Part shown: in pieces, positions 11,075 to 23,542 of the stretch
How positions within the stretch are numbered: position 1 is the first letter of the stretch
How the letters are laid out: every line of letters starts with the position of its first letter
DNA from: Rhabditophanes sp. KR3021
Lineage: Eukaryota; Nematoda; Chromadorea; Rhabditida; Alloionematidae
Direction of reading: 5' to 3'
Assembly: GCA_963281155.1 (NCBI GenBank)
Contig: CAUJLY010000001.1
Location: 5,084,001-5,148,000, forward strand
DNA length: 64,000 nucleotides
Made by a program: the position numbers and the translations under genes
Notes under the pieces: model-generated
What the model saw: the letters and a program-made list of their open reading frames with translations, nothing else
Database searches by the model: none
Told to the model about the DNA's origin: nothing

Positions 11075-14000
11075 TTTAGCAATATGTGCTATAGTAATTT
11101 CATAAATTGATATATTTAGAATAAATAGATAATAGACATCAAAACGTTTTATCTATATTTATTTAAGATATAGATTGAACAATTCTGTAATATTTATCTG
11201 AAAAAAGGTATAAAGTTTGAATAGTTTTATTAAATCAAAATAATGTCCAAGCAGACAGCAAATGATCGCGAAACATATATTACTCGAAGTTGTTTAATTT
11301 TTACTGGAACGGGTACGATATTCAGTCTGTGTTTAAAAATTAAACCCACTTGCGTCAGTACTCTAATAATGTGTCACATAAAAATATGTATATAATTTAG
11401 CCTCTATGACAAAGATCACATTTACTGGTATGTTGAATTTATCTTAATGAATATAACATTTAGTTAGGGCGAGTAGATATGAGATAATCATATCTTTAAT
11501 AACACATGCTATAACAAAAGCAACCTATGATTTACATAGAAACACAACAAATATTTAATAACAATCACAAAAAATACGTTCGTACCCAACATAGTCATGT
11601 ATGTAGTTTGTGCTTAAAATAAGGTTGTTATAGAATGGAATGTGTTGAAGAATAGTGTGTGTTTTGGTGAGAGACAACATTTACAAAGTGCAACCAGCGA
11701 ATTTAGTTGAATTGAATAGACTTGTAAAGATGTATGTCATTAGCTCTCCATTAAATTTGATTAATGCTAAAAAATACAAACTAATAGCTTCCATAGAATT
11801 TGGTAAGATAAGGAATCATTTTCGATAAATATTTGTACATATTCATTAGTATTCATATTTTTGTTACCAAGAATTGGTCACAGAATCAGAAACAGTTATT
11901 TATTCATTACATTATCTTCGATTTCGCTTAAAATAATTGAAAACAACGACATAACTTTCGTATAGTACATAACATTTTGATAAACAGTAAAATATAAAAT
12001 AATGGACGTGACATTTAAAAGAATTTAGGAGTCAGAATTTAATGTGTGCATGTAAACTGATTATAATTGCTAAATGTTCAAGATCATCTTTCGTGGAAAG
12101 ATGTAAGTTAGTAGTAGTTTGATTATTAAGATCGGCTAATAAACAATTATTAAGATTAGCTAATAAACAATTACGAAGTTCGCTGGGAATTCACTTACTT
12201 AAAAATGGCTAAGTACGAGAAAATTAAAATAATTAATTTAATTGAACAATTGTAAAAAAGTCTTTTCGAATAATGGAAACACAGCCGTTAAAACTCATCA
12301 ATTATAAGATTACAAAGTAACTAATTTCACACTAGATACATTAATTTTAAAACACATTCATCACTAATTTTTAATCACCCACCTTTTGTCATAAAATGAA
12401 TGTTTATAAAAAATAATGAACAAGCATCAAGATATAAATAATTGAGTAGTGGTGAAAGAGAATATTATTTGAAAAATCAACGAAATACGTGTTATTCATC
12501 AAATAAAAATAACGTTTAATAACGGGCCATATTTATAGTTTCTATTTTAAAACTGCACGTATCTGACAAATGTTCTCAATTTCTATCAAAATATATTTAT
12601 TAATCGGTACCTTAAACAGACAAATTAATCGTGAAGTATATATTTTCTTAAAAAGCCAATTAATTGGGTGCAATAAGTCAAATGTGAGTGCAGTCAAAAA
12701 GTTGATTAATGTAAATTATTGAATAGAGAGAGCATGTGATTAAAACTTATTTGTTTAAAACATACCACTTATGTCAATTAATATCACTTCATTTTTTGTT
12801 TGTTTAGACTAAAAAATGATTAATGAAAAGAGTCGAGATTTAGGAAAATGTAAAGTAGCTAATAAACAATATTCTTTATCTATATTAAAATTAAAACACA
12901 TATCACGTTTCATATTAAACTAAATACTTATAATGGGTAAACTTTTATCTAGAAAGGAAAATGTGCAATGTTATGACGATGACGATTATTCTTTATATTA
13001 CAGCGGGAGGGGTTCGAATAATTTTGAATATTATCATCTTGACCAGATACTAAAAAAGTTATCATTTTTTGAAATATTGTACTTTATTTATAGTTACATA
13101 CTATCACCACCTGTTGCTAGACTTAAATTGAAACTTGTCATGGTCAAAAAGAGTTTCCTTACTTGGATAGAAAAGATGATTCAATGGTAAATTGTGCAGT
13201 TATTTTCCTAAAGTAACAAAATATTGTGTCATTCATATAATATTACCATACAAAGATCAAATTTTGAATAAATAAATGTTAAATATAATACAACAAAACA
13301 AATTGTAAATACAAAATAAAAATGATAATATTAGTCTGGGAAATAGTATCAAATTATGAATATATATTAAGTTTGTCTGTAAATTGTTTCAAAGACTATA
13401 GGACTCACACATAAAATATGTACAATAGGATTGAATTTAATTAGTGACAAAAAGTAAGTTTTTAGAAAAAATAATGAACATTATATGAAGATGTAAATTG
13501 AGATTATGTTTCCAGAGACAAAATAGATATTGTGGAACGTGCGAATTGATATATTTTTTGCGGAAACTTTCATACGTCTACCGCGTATTATAATCCACTA
13601 TCATACATCATATAATTGGTGATAATATTTCTTAATTGTTCCGATTATCGTTGCACATTTTGCAAAACAATATTTTGTAACAAAGTTGCGTGCAGTTTTT
13701 TATATTTTATTTTTTTAAATTGTTTTCTTAAGAGTTGCGTGATAAACGTTAAAATACTTTTACAATTGTCATTTCATTAAAATCGTATGTTAAGGATAAT
13801 AATGAAAGTATAGAGTTGAAGACGAAAAATAAGTAAATATGTACAATATAAAACTTGAATAAAGAATAAGCTCACATAATAATATTAAGGATAATGTCTT
13901 CGCAATTTTCGGTAATCGTACATCATGCAAAGCAAATATCTTTAAAAGGAGCAAGCAATGCTATTTTTTAACCAATTTTTAAATATTTGTGATATGTTTT

Positions 14001-14500
14001 TTAGCTTTTTATAAGGACTAAAAGATAGTTAGTGAATCTTTTCCTATTAATAAATGCATCATAAAATCTAAAAACTTGTTCCATCACCGAATTTGTGACA
14101 TCATTAAATGACTAAAGGTTTAGCGAAATAATAATTAAGCAAATTGCGATACTAAATAATATGTGCATTTAAAGTTTTTATTAAGAATATGTAAAAGTCT
14201 ATGTCTTTAATGTAGAAATATGTATATTAAAAAATGAAACATTTAGTTAAGGTTTAACGTCTTAAGTCTTATATAAGAATATGTCGTGTTTCAAACATCA
14301 CATTCAAGAGTGTAAAGTAATGCACTTGTTGCAGCTAGAAAGGCACCCTCAACAAATAATCGGCAAAAAACGAAGATGTATGTGTAAAGTTGTGTCTTGT
14401 GCATTTAACATCTTGAAAAGACTAATGTGCGAAACATTGGAGTTTAGTTTCTTTGCAATCATTTGGTAAAATCAACATTTTGACTCTTATTTTTCAGATC
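11075..14500. other. Long AT-rich intergenic region, no supported gene
   Basis: About 3.4 kb between egl-9 and the next gene. Only two short open frames stand out. One is 12933-13190 (85 codons, starting MGKLLSRKENVQ, a possible N-myristoylation start with an acidic DDDD stretch). The other is 14281-14469 (62 codons, Cys/His-rich). Neither shows a recognised domain. The region probably contains the egl-9 promoter at its left end. The sequence just before 14501 (ttttcag) is an acceptor site for the following gene. Confidence 0.5.
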
Positions 14501-14908
14501 ATGTCTCAAAATCTAAGATTAGTTGTGTCGTCTAGACAAATTGCTGCCTTTATTCGCAATAGTCATCATGCTGCCGATGCTGGAAAGCCTAATCTCGAAT
14601 TATTCAAGAGAATTAACAGATTTGGAAGTCAAGGACTCTGGGATAATGTAAATAATGCTCCAAAACTTGGAATGTGCAGTCCACAGAAAGATGCTGTTTA
14701 TCAAGCTTATAACGAAATGCTGGAGACTAAAAGTTCTTACTTTGAAACCACTCCCTGGGGAAAATATTTGAAATTCTTTTATAGGAGCTCACTTTTCGTT
14801 CTTTTCGTATTTGCTGTCCTCAAGACATATGAAACTGTTTTGCCAGAAAGCTACAGATTGGCAATCAAATATGCTCCAAAACATGATCACAAGGAAGAGC
14901 ACCATTAA
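14501..14908 (+). CDS. Small mitochondrial inner-membrane-type protein (possible complex I accessory subunit)
   Basis: 135-residue open frame from ATG at 14501 to TAA. The start was chosen because TTTTCAG ends 3 nt upstream, the layout of a trans-spliced or 5'-UTR-spliced nematode gene. The N-terminus is basic and free of acids (RLVVSSRQIAAFIRNSHH), as in a mitochondrial presequence. One membrane segment is visible near residues 92-108 (SSLFVLFVFAVLKTY), and the tail is His/Lys-rich (HDHKEEHH). A single-span, His-tailed layout with WGKYLKFFYRSS before the helix recalls B-type complex I subunits such as NDUFB6 or NDUFB3. I could not confirm that by motif, so the function stays open. Confidence 0.55.
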   Translation: MSQNLRLVVSSRQIAAFIRNSHHAADAGKPNLELFKRINRFGSQGLWDNVNNAPKLGMCSPQKDAVYQAYNEMLETKSSYFETTPWGKYLKFFYRSSLFVLFVFAVLKTYETVLPESYRLAIKYAPKHDHKEEHH

Positions 14909-15467
14909 AAGAATTGCAGAGGATATGCAGATAGGATTTACATATTTTAATCTACCAAATTATCTTAAATTTTAGAATAAAATAAAGTTAATTTAAAAGA
15001 TATTCTTTATTCCTCTGATCTGTGAGCCATATAAGTAATTTTCTCGAATATATCATCCCTTTATATTCGATCTCATACACGTTTTAATCTCATTAATGTG
15101 ATCTATCGTACAATATATCTTAACCTTCAAATATATTTTTCGTATAACCTTTTTTAATTTATGTAAAAAGAGCAATTCAAATTATTTAAAATTACCTATA
15201 CCATGGTGATGTAATAGAAAATTCTATCAAATTTAACATTATCGCATTGTTATTTTAGCATTAGTTTACTGGTGAATATATTTCCTTTTTCAGCCTATTA
15301 TATATTACTCGTTTGAAACAAGTATGATTTACTAACTGTACAAGTATATCCTTGCTAAACAATAAAATATATTTACTAGACTTTATTATATCACATAAAA
15401 TATAGCAATTAAAATAATAACGTTGTCAACATATATTACATTAACTTTATTCTAAATTTAAGGTGTC
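14909..15467. other. Intergenic, nothing recognised
   Basis: AT-rich spacer with an AATAAA at about 14976-14985, which would serve as the polyadenylation signal of the preceding gene. No open frame of note on either strand. Confidence 0.5.
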
Positions 15468-16089
15468 ATGATGATTTTAAATGTGGCTACAATTGTTTTA
15501 GTGATTTGTTCAAGTGTCTATTCAGTAAGTTATTATTATTTTGAAGTCAAAACTTAAGTATTATTTTTAGCAAGAAAAACAGCTTCCATCTTTGAGCCAA
15601 ATCGATGATTACGATGACCCTGTACTTAAGGAGATTTTTTTGAATAATCCATCACAACCGGGGCCTGTTCAAGTTCCTAGAAACACAAATACTCCAAAGC
15701 AATATGTTCCCGTTAATAGAAACGAAGAAGGTTTCCAATTAACAACACCATATGCAGCTCCTATGTCATCGCGCGTTGTTAATCCATCTCCCACGAAAAT
15801 GAAACCTGGTATGATGAATCCTAATGCTATTCCTAACGAAAGCGGATTTGTCACCAACTTTAACACCAATGGTGTAAATACTCCAAATCAGCAACAGCTA
15901 TTTTCTAATCAACAACAAGCTTTTCAAGGACAACCACCTCCTCAACAACCAGTTAACAACAACCCTAATTTTAATTCGATGGCTAATAACGGTTATCAAG
16001 CTTTTTACAATTCTGCTCAACAAGTAGGATCTGCTTTTGGAATACCCAATTATCTTTACACACCTTCCAACATCTTTGGCAGAAAGTAA
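15468..16089 (+). CDS. Secreted Pro/Gln/Asn-rich protein of unknown function
   Basis: Two exons, 15468-15524 and 15571-16089, joined in phase 0; 191 aa. Exon 1 encodes a signal peptide (MMILNVATIVLVICSSVYS) and the splice puts QEKQLPSLS directly after it. The mature part has no cysteines and is rich in proline, asparagine and glutamine (for example QGQPPPQQPVNNNPNF), so it is probably disordered and extracellular. No domain is recognised; it could be a cuticle- or eggshell-associated protein, but nothing in the sequence proves that. The gene is convergent with the GTPBP6 gene downstream. Confidence 0.75.
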
Positions 16090-16167
16090 CCCAAATTACA
16101 CTTATATAGACGAATATTGTTTTTGTAAATATTTCAGATTGAAAGTAAACCTTTATATATAAAATAA

Positions 16168-18883
16168 TTATTGCTTAACAAGAGTATTCACTTTAGATTT
16201 CATTTTATCAATTTGGTTTTGATTCATAGCTACATCGTAAATTAAATACAACCCGCATTCTGAAAGACTTGGCTTATTCAAAACAAATCCATTTTCATGT
16301 AAGTATGTAATTACTTTCGAATTTGGCTTTAATTTAAATCTCCTAATCCACGAATTGTTAATTGACATTACAGATGAGTCAATATGTTTGACTAAATTGT
16401 CTATCCCATATCCTGTCGTTGAACTAATTATCTGATCTGTTTCAAAAATAATTCCCTTTTCAAGTAGCATTTCTCTGTTGTTTACAAAATCAATTTTGTC
16501 ACATTTGTTTCCTACCTGAAACACATTTAAACTTTTATTCGTCTTTTTTGATTAGTTTAATTTTGGTTGTTTGTATGTTATAATATTTAGTATCGAATTT
16601 AAGGAGGCTGCGTCCCATGTTCTTTCTTTATCGCATTTTACTTTGAAACTTGAATGTTAGCTCATGCCATTTACGTGTATATCAACATCAAATTAACGTA
16701 ATTACTCATTCTTATTCATTTTAGGCAACAACATCGCCTCACTTGGTGCTTTATTTATTTCAAGAGAACACATTCGAAAGTGTCAAAAAAAGAGGTTAGC
16801 AGTTTGTCTATTCAACTGACCAAAAGTGCTAGTCTTACACCTGGCAAACCAAGAAGAGTCGTGATGAGGGTAATTTTGTTGATGGTAAGCCTAGATTAAT
16901 ATCATTATAACTAATTTACTTTAGGAAAAGAAGAGAAGCCTGAAGGTAAGAAGATTGTCGCTCAAGCTGAATCTGCTCCAGTAGCCAAGAAGCCAGCTGC
17001 ATCAAGTTCTAATGATTTAACTGTTGCCATGGAAGTTGATGATGTAAGTTACGATTTAATTTGCATATAATTTAATCTTTTCAGTTTACTTTGAATTATG
17101 ACTCTGAGGAAGATGGTCAAGCAGAGGAAGATAATTATGCTTTCATTCTAAGCCAACCTGTAATTCTTTTTCAACCAACTAAGATTAATGTCTTGCAGGG
17201 AGAATAATCGGTTTTGAGTGCTAAAGTGGGCAGTAAAAGAAAGTACGAAGCCATACGATATGCTGGCGGAGCATTGAAATTTGTTAAAAGATGGGGGGAC
17301 CACAAAAATGCCTTCAAGCGCAGTGTGAAAACGAACTTTGTTTTTGATAAGAAGCAGACATTCCTCCAGAAGCTTGTTACAGCTGAAAAGAAGTTAGTTG
17401 TAGTCAAGAAGGAATATCCTTCAAAAGCAATTGCCAAAAATGTGGAAAGTATCCTTATCAATGCACTTAGAGATCAACTTACAAACAGCGATTCCGGCAA
17501 ACCCTCCCTCAATTTGGTATTATCCTCAAACCCTCAAGTCACCTTACAAGTTGCCCTTCTTATCCTAAACGACTCTCAGACTGCGAATACGAAGGACATA
17601 TTATTGCATGATTAATATCTTTTTTTAATTTTTTTAAATATTTTGATTGACTTTTAAAATACTTGAATCATATTTTTCATAAGTTTTTCACTAAATTCCA
17701 TTTCTTGCAATGTTTTGAGAACATTTTTTCTCTGATCAGCTGCATTGGGATGCGAAATATCAAACAAATGAACCAGCAAATCAGCTGACATTGCGTGCAT
17801 AAGAGTTGCTGAAAATGAACCAAACAGTTGAGTAGGCAAATGACTTATAAATCCAATGGTATCCGCTAGATAAATGTTGTTTTTTGAGGGAAGTACTGCA
17901 TGGTGCAAAGAGGTATCTAAGGTTGCAAATAATCTGTCTTCTGGGTGTAAACTGGATGCCCCTGTAACTCTGGAGTGTATTATTAATTGTGATCAAATGT
18001 TCACATCTGCCAAAACTTACTTTTTAATAAATGAAGTCTTGCCTACGTTTGTATATCCTATTACAGCTACAGTTAATGCTTTATTAGCATGTAATTTTTC
18101 TTGCCGGTGTTTGACTACATCAATTTCTTCTCTTGCACTAATGATAGATTGCCGAATTTTCTTCTTTAAAGATTGTTCTCTGAGTCTAAGGACCTCTAAA
18201 CGATCGGGGCCTCTAAGTACTAGTAATTAAAAGTTAGATAAATATTAAAGTTACGTTTTCGTTAGAGAATTGACTGCATCTTTGACCTGTAGAATATCCG
18301 ATTCGCCCTTATTTATATCGAGGTACTTGAGGCGATGTCTAATGTAAGGAATTTCAGCCAATTGAATTTGCAAATGTGCTAGGTTCGTTTTCGCAAAATG
18401 CTTGAAAATCAGCAAAACAATATTGTAGCGGTCATAAACTGGAACCTGGAAAATATTGAAAAGCTCAGTTTGCTGCAATGGTGTGAGTATGTCAATATTC
18501 AACATGACAGCACTAACTCTCGTAGATGCTTTCAATTCAATCAAAGCTTCTAAACGTCCCTGTCCCCAGATTTGTTTTTTCTTTGTATTATAATCTGTTC
18601 CGACGATTGCTGACTCAACTACCGAGAAACCAGGAATTGTTTTGACCAAAGAAACCGCTTCCTCTAACTGATAATCAGAAGTTTCACTTTTCGGTGATTC
18701 AGCTTTTGCTCCCCATCTTATTTTGGGATGAATTACCAGAAACGAATGTGAAGTGGGCTTTGATGTAAAAGCAGGGTCATTTTCATTTAAAACGCTTTCA
18801 TACTCTATGGATTGAGGTATTGTCGAACAAGATCTTAGCAATATTGAGAAACCAACTGAATTTGTTAGTTTCCGTAGCATCAT
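16168..18883 (-). CDS. GTPBP6 / HflX-family GTPase, mitochondrial
   Basis: Four exons: 18883-18255, 18212-18021, 17969-17663, 16515-16168; 1476 nt, 491 aa. Family members bind the large ribosomal subunit; the metazoan protein acts in mitochondrial ribosome assembly and recycling. The start at 18883 gives a presequence-like MMLRKLTNSVGFSILLRS; an in-frame ATG 66 nt further upstream (18949) is the alternative. The HflX N-terminal domain (TDYNTKKKQIWGQGRLEAL) is followed by the G domain: G1 GYTNVGKTS, switch region RLFATLDTSLHH, G3 DTIGF, G4 NKCD. Intron 1 begins just after the N-terminal domain. The last intron (16516-17662, 1147 bp) holds an antisense nuclease relic (copy D); the other introns are only 42 and 51 bp. 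Confidence 0.93.
16728..17615 (+). pseudogene. GIY-YIG-type element (copy D) in GTPBP6 intron 3
   Basis: Antisense to the host. A basic N-terminal region (LTPGKPRRVVMR, EEKPEGKKIVAQ) is interrupted by three GT-AG introns of the element. It leads to an acidic stretch (YDSEEDGQAEED) and then YAFILSQP, in the place of the GIY strand. One in-frame TAA separates this from a 133-codon open frame (17214-17615). That frame carries GSKRKYEAIRYA, a basic stretch, VFDKKQTFLQKL, then NVESILINALRDQLTNSDSG, which matches the C-terminal nuclease helix and Asn-Gly turn of copies A and B. It ends LVLSSNPQVTLQVALLILND. The stop codon is 47 nt from the host 5' splice site. Copies D, G and J form one subfamily. 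Confidence 0.55.
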
Positions 18884-19114
18884 AATATTTAATAATAAGA
18901 GTTTTAAAAAGATAAAAAATAAGTCGTTGGTACACAATGTACTCCTCAAAATTAATTCAAATATGCACAGATTTATTATTTAAAAAGTTAATTTAATATA
19001 TTTATTAAGCAACTTGTAACTTAATATTTATAGGAAATAAGTTAATGAATAATAATGAGTTTAAAATAGTGTGAGTACCGGTATAAAATTATTAAGAATA
19101 AAGAATAATGTCGT

Positions 19115-21613
19115 TTAAAAGCTCGATGGCTCATAATCTTCTGCGTCGTTATCGAATTCTCCATTGGTGCCATAATCATCAGGAGAATTATGATCAGGGA
19201 ATGGATTAGTATTATCATCAAAGAAACAAGAGCCATCTTCCATAACAATTCTGTCGTAATTTTCTAGATTTTTGGTTGGCGTTATCACTCCAGAACTTTC
19301 ATTGTGTGGATCATGTCCTGGACTATCATCTGAGTGGCATGGCATTTTCGAAGCATTTATTGGAGAAATATCGCAGTCTTCACCTATATGTAAACTAGGA
19401 ATCAAATGACTTTTACTCCCCTTCCTTTGAATACAACCAGGAAGACCTTTCTTCATAATTTTAGTCGTAAACTTAGAGAAATTTCCGAATTTTCCAGTTT
19501 CTTTTAGGTTGGAGACTCTCTTCGAAGGACTGTCGATCGAATCTTTGTCTAAAAAGTCCTCACTATTGTCAAATTTAGACAAATGGTCTGGAGTGCTATG
19601 GACATCATTTACACGTTCACTTGTAGTATTTGATTGCTGTATAACATAGTCTGTTGAATCACGAACAACCTTGGTGAATTTATTAATATCTAGCGTAGTT
19701 TTAAAATTTAAAACACCAGGCATAACATTAGTTAATACTTTTGAAGGATTGCTTAGAGGATTTGAATATTTGTTAGAATACGAGACTTTTCTAAGTGGCT
19801 CTTTAATTGAGGATACATTATGGGCTGGACTATTACCTAGTTCTTCCTCTTCAATGCTGGAGTTTTTCTCAGCACCATAATTGAAATTTGTCATGTAATT
19901 TCTCTCATATATTTGCTTTTTCTCATCAACTTTATCTCTTTTAGGAGGGAAACCATTTTTGTAGTAGTCGGAAGAAGCCCCCCTCGAATCTTGAATCATC
20001 TTCTTTCCTGATTTAGATGGTTCCAACCTAGATTGTTCCATTCGAGATGGTTCCATACTTTTTGCTGACTTGTAAGATGGAACAGCGTCGTGTATAGTTG
20101 TTTTTGAATCTTGCCTTGAATCAGTGTGTGCTTTCTTCTTTAATAGAGAGATCGTAGTGCTTTGATTTTGAATCGCAGTCATTTGATTCTTGACTTTCAT
20201 CTTATGATCAGTCCTAGGAGAATCATCACTCATTCCTTCCATATTGTCATCTGTTTGATTCCATTTCTTGTCATCATTCAGTTTTCCAATTTTAAGGTTT
20301 TTCAAATCAGCGGCTGTCAAAGATTTCCGCGGAGCAGCACCATTCGCGTCAGTCTTTGCAGTATCGTTTTTTGTACAAATAACTGAACTCGTTTCAAGCT
20401 TCGACTTCTTTCCATGTAAACTGGGTACTTCTAATGAATGGGAGAAACGTTTTCTTACAAAAATACTTCTTGATTCCGTGCTTTGTTCTTCCTTTGGCTT
20501 TTCAATTCTCTTATCTGAAATGAAGCGTTCTCGATTTCTTCTATCACCAGCCATATTTTTAGAAGAATCACTATATTTTGGATGACTATCTTCGTATTCT
20601 TGCGTATCCGTAATATTTTGTTCGTGTCTTGGAGTAGAGGATAGAGATGGATTAAATTTGTGGGAAACTTCCCTTTCCTTCAATGGCTTATCTTTTGGGG
20701 CCAGCAGATCATTAGTTTTTTTGGCACAACTTGGAAGGGAATTATAATTAGAGCAATCATTGCTAGTCTTTCTAGAAGTAGCTTTTTTTGTCTTGGGGAT
20801 AGTATTAGATTGAGCGGCATTTGAAATTGGTGTACTGGAAATACTATTTAGCATAGAACAACTATTTTGCGTTTCTGTTCCTTGGGCTTGACTATCGAGA
20901 GTATATTGCAATCCATTATAAATTAGTGTGTTTGGTTGGACATTAACATATTGTGATGATTGGTCTTGTGCAGGAGTGACAGTAAAATTCGTTACTTTTG
21001 AAGGTGCTTTATTAACAAAATGAGAATCTCTATCCTGCCTGATCTCGTTTTGAATTTCAGAGTTGGTTACAGATGTTTCGCTATTAGCAATAGTAGGAGT
21101 TGAAGAAGAAGATTGGACGTCATTTGAAATTGCAATTGATCTCAAACTTTCAATAGACGGTGTAGATGTCGTACGAGGCGTATTGTCGTTTAATTCTCTG
21201 TTGTTGTTGTAGAAGATGTCGCTTGCTGATCCCTTTTCAAATTCCGCCATTCTCTTGTCAAGTTCGTTAGCAAGAGTGCGTAACCTTGTTGGAACATCCT
21301 TTATGTAGGGTGAAATGATACTGCTTTGAGTTGCAACATAACTCTGGAAAGGACGTCAAATTAAAGGTAAAATAGTTATATACTTACATTAACAATACTT
21401 TCCAATAAACAACATTTAAGCAGACAATCAGGCTTCACTTCCTCTACGTCATTTTTTTTCGAGTAATACTTGTTTTCTTTAAAAAATTCAACTAAAGAGT
21501 TTTGATACTGAAATAAATAAGAGTAAAAGTAAAAATGGGTGACAAAGTACCTTATTGCGTAAAAAATAGTCTGCAATTAATGTTTCAGTTTGGACGTAAA
21601 CTTCGTTCTTCAT
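19115..21613 (-). CDS. LisH-domain protein with long disordered tail
   Basis: Three exons: 21613-21551, 21507-21388, 21343-19115; 2412 nt, 803 aa. The N-terminus contains a LisH-like dimerisation motif across the first splice (LIADYFLRNK|YQNSLVEFF), followed by a helical segment (KPDCLLKCCLLES). The rest is low-complexity Ser/Thr/Lys/Asn-rich sequence without globular domains. It has basic clusters that could be nuclear signals (TKKATSRKTS; LKKKAHTD) and an acidic C-terminus (FDNDAEDYEPSSF). A LisH start plus a long disordered tail is the layout of NPAT, the histone-gene coactivator, but no NPAT-specific motif was confirmed. The exon structure is secure, the function is not. Confidence 0.8.
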
Positions 21614-23542
21614 TTTAATTGGGCATATAATTAGGATTTAATGTATAGTAATATTATAATTCAGTCTGTGTAACGAACTAAAAACAAATTGTATGTAAGG
21701 TGATGCAAGTATAAGAGAACGGTGGTGACAAACAAAAACATTAGTAGGCAATGAATAAATACATGCTCATGCAATAATTAAGTTTTATAAGAGTGCGATT
21801 TTGTTAAAAATGAACAAATAAATTAGATTATTAGAATATGTACTTAAGAGGGTATATTGCTATTGATTATTCGATATTGGGATATTCAAAACCTTGCTAA
21901 AATAGCCTCACACTAAATGAAAGCGGCAAAGTTCTTATAAAGAATTAGAAAGCTTAGTTGTGGAAAGACGCACTACTCAAAAATAGTCAGCAGACTAAAT
22001 AACAACTACTTCGATTTTTTACTAAAATACTACCATTTTGCGCGTGAATTTGCAAATATCTTTGCTTAATATTCTTATATTCTAAATATATTAACTGTTT
22101 TTGAATATTTGTTCATGTTTTGTAAATCATTTTAATTAAATGATGCTATTGGCGTTGATATTGTATACACTTTATCAACTTGTGAATGAAATCTCTTTAC
22201 TTTATCAGTATAACTTAAATGATCAAGTTTATTAACTTTTATTACAGCTAAAGGAACATGCACTGTGTACGCATCGTTTCACCCAACTAAGTTTTTAATC
22301 TAACTCATAAAATGTATTGTGCTGTAAATATAAAAAGCATATAGTAGATAAACGAAGTAATAGATTATACACAATGTATTGGTATTAAATGTAAAGAATC
22401 GTTCAGTTTTTATAAAATCATCTTCTACACGTGTTAGCTAGATACGTTTCATGATATAAATTAGTATTCAATATTTAGATTGAAATCTCAATTATTGAAC
22501 ATCAAATTCTAATTGTTATTGACAATAATTATTGGATTGTATAAAAATGTAATAAGTAAGATTAATATTGTGATGTAATGTTGGCTACTTATTTGATAAC
22601 ATAATTTGTAACTAAGAAACTTTAGTTGTAGGAAAGAGAACTTTTAGTTTAGTTCGGTGTTAATAAGTATGTAGAAATACCGATATAACTATTATATCTG
22701 ATAATATGTGGTCTACGATGAAATGTAAAGAAAAATGATGATACGCTATTTAGTCAGCTTTAAAAGAATGGATTTATGAGTAAAATTGTTATTAAAAATA
22801 TTCTAAATCAGCAATTGTCGTATACTAAACAAAAATTGAGTTGAAGTTACAAAATTATGATGTGGGACATTTGTTTTAATAAAAGTCATTCGATCATGTA
22901 TTTCATTACTTATATTCAAAGTTTAAAAACTAAATACATACACAGATATGATGAGCAATATTTTTTGTGACGAATGAGTTTAATGATTATGCATTACATA
23001 GTTCTGTTGTTGAATAGAACAAATAAACAGTGATAAGTACATATGTTATTATATGAAGAATGATACAATATCATAATTTTTTGGAATAACTAGGACATTC
23101 GTTAGAGTGAAAAATAATCTTTCATAAAAACCAGATGTCTTTTTAAGACAAAAAATGGTTTAAAAAATGTCTTATTTATTGGTTTGATGAAAAATTTCCC
23201 ATTAAAATAATATATATTAAAAATGTACGATATTGATTTTGACCACAATTAGCAACAATAAAATGTGATGGAAAGACTATTGTTTGTCTATTTTGTATAA
23301 TTCAAACAATATTTAATAAACAACCTTTTATGAGTGACAAACAAATATCTCTTTAATGTGTTAAAAAGTAAAATTTCTAAAAGTGTTTAAAATATGATCT
23401 AATGAATGCTGTTAAATTTATTCATTTATTTGTAGCTATTTATGATTCGACTTTATGTATAAGATAAAAGTTAGATTTAATTTTAGGATCGATCAAGTTT
23501 GTTGATACTTGATCATTTTGAACGTTTGCAACCCATTACAAC
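21614..23542. other. AT-rich intergenic region between divergent genes
   Basis: About 1.9 kb between the LisH gene (-) and MEMO1 (+), so it should hold both promoters. No open frame above 60 codons and no conserved motif are visible. Confidence 0.5.

Noticed and set aside
12933..13190. 85-codon frame starting MGKLLSRKEN
   Set aside because: Could be a small gene, but it has no domain, no splice signals and no neighbour support; kept only as a remark in the intergenic entry.
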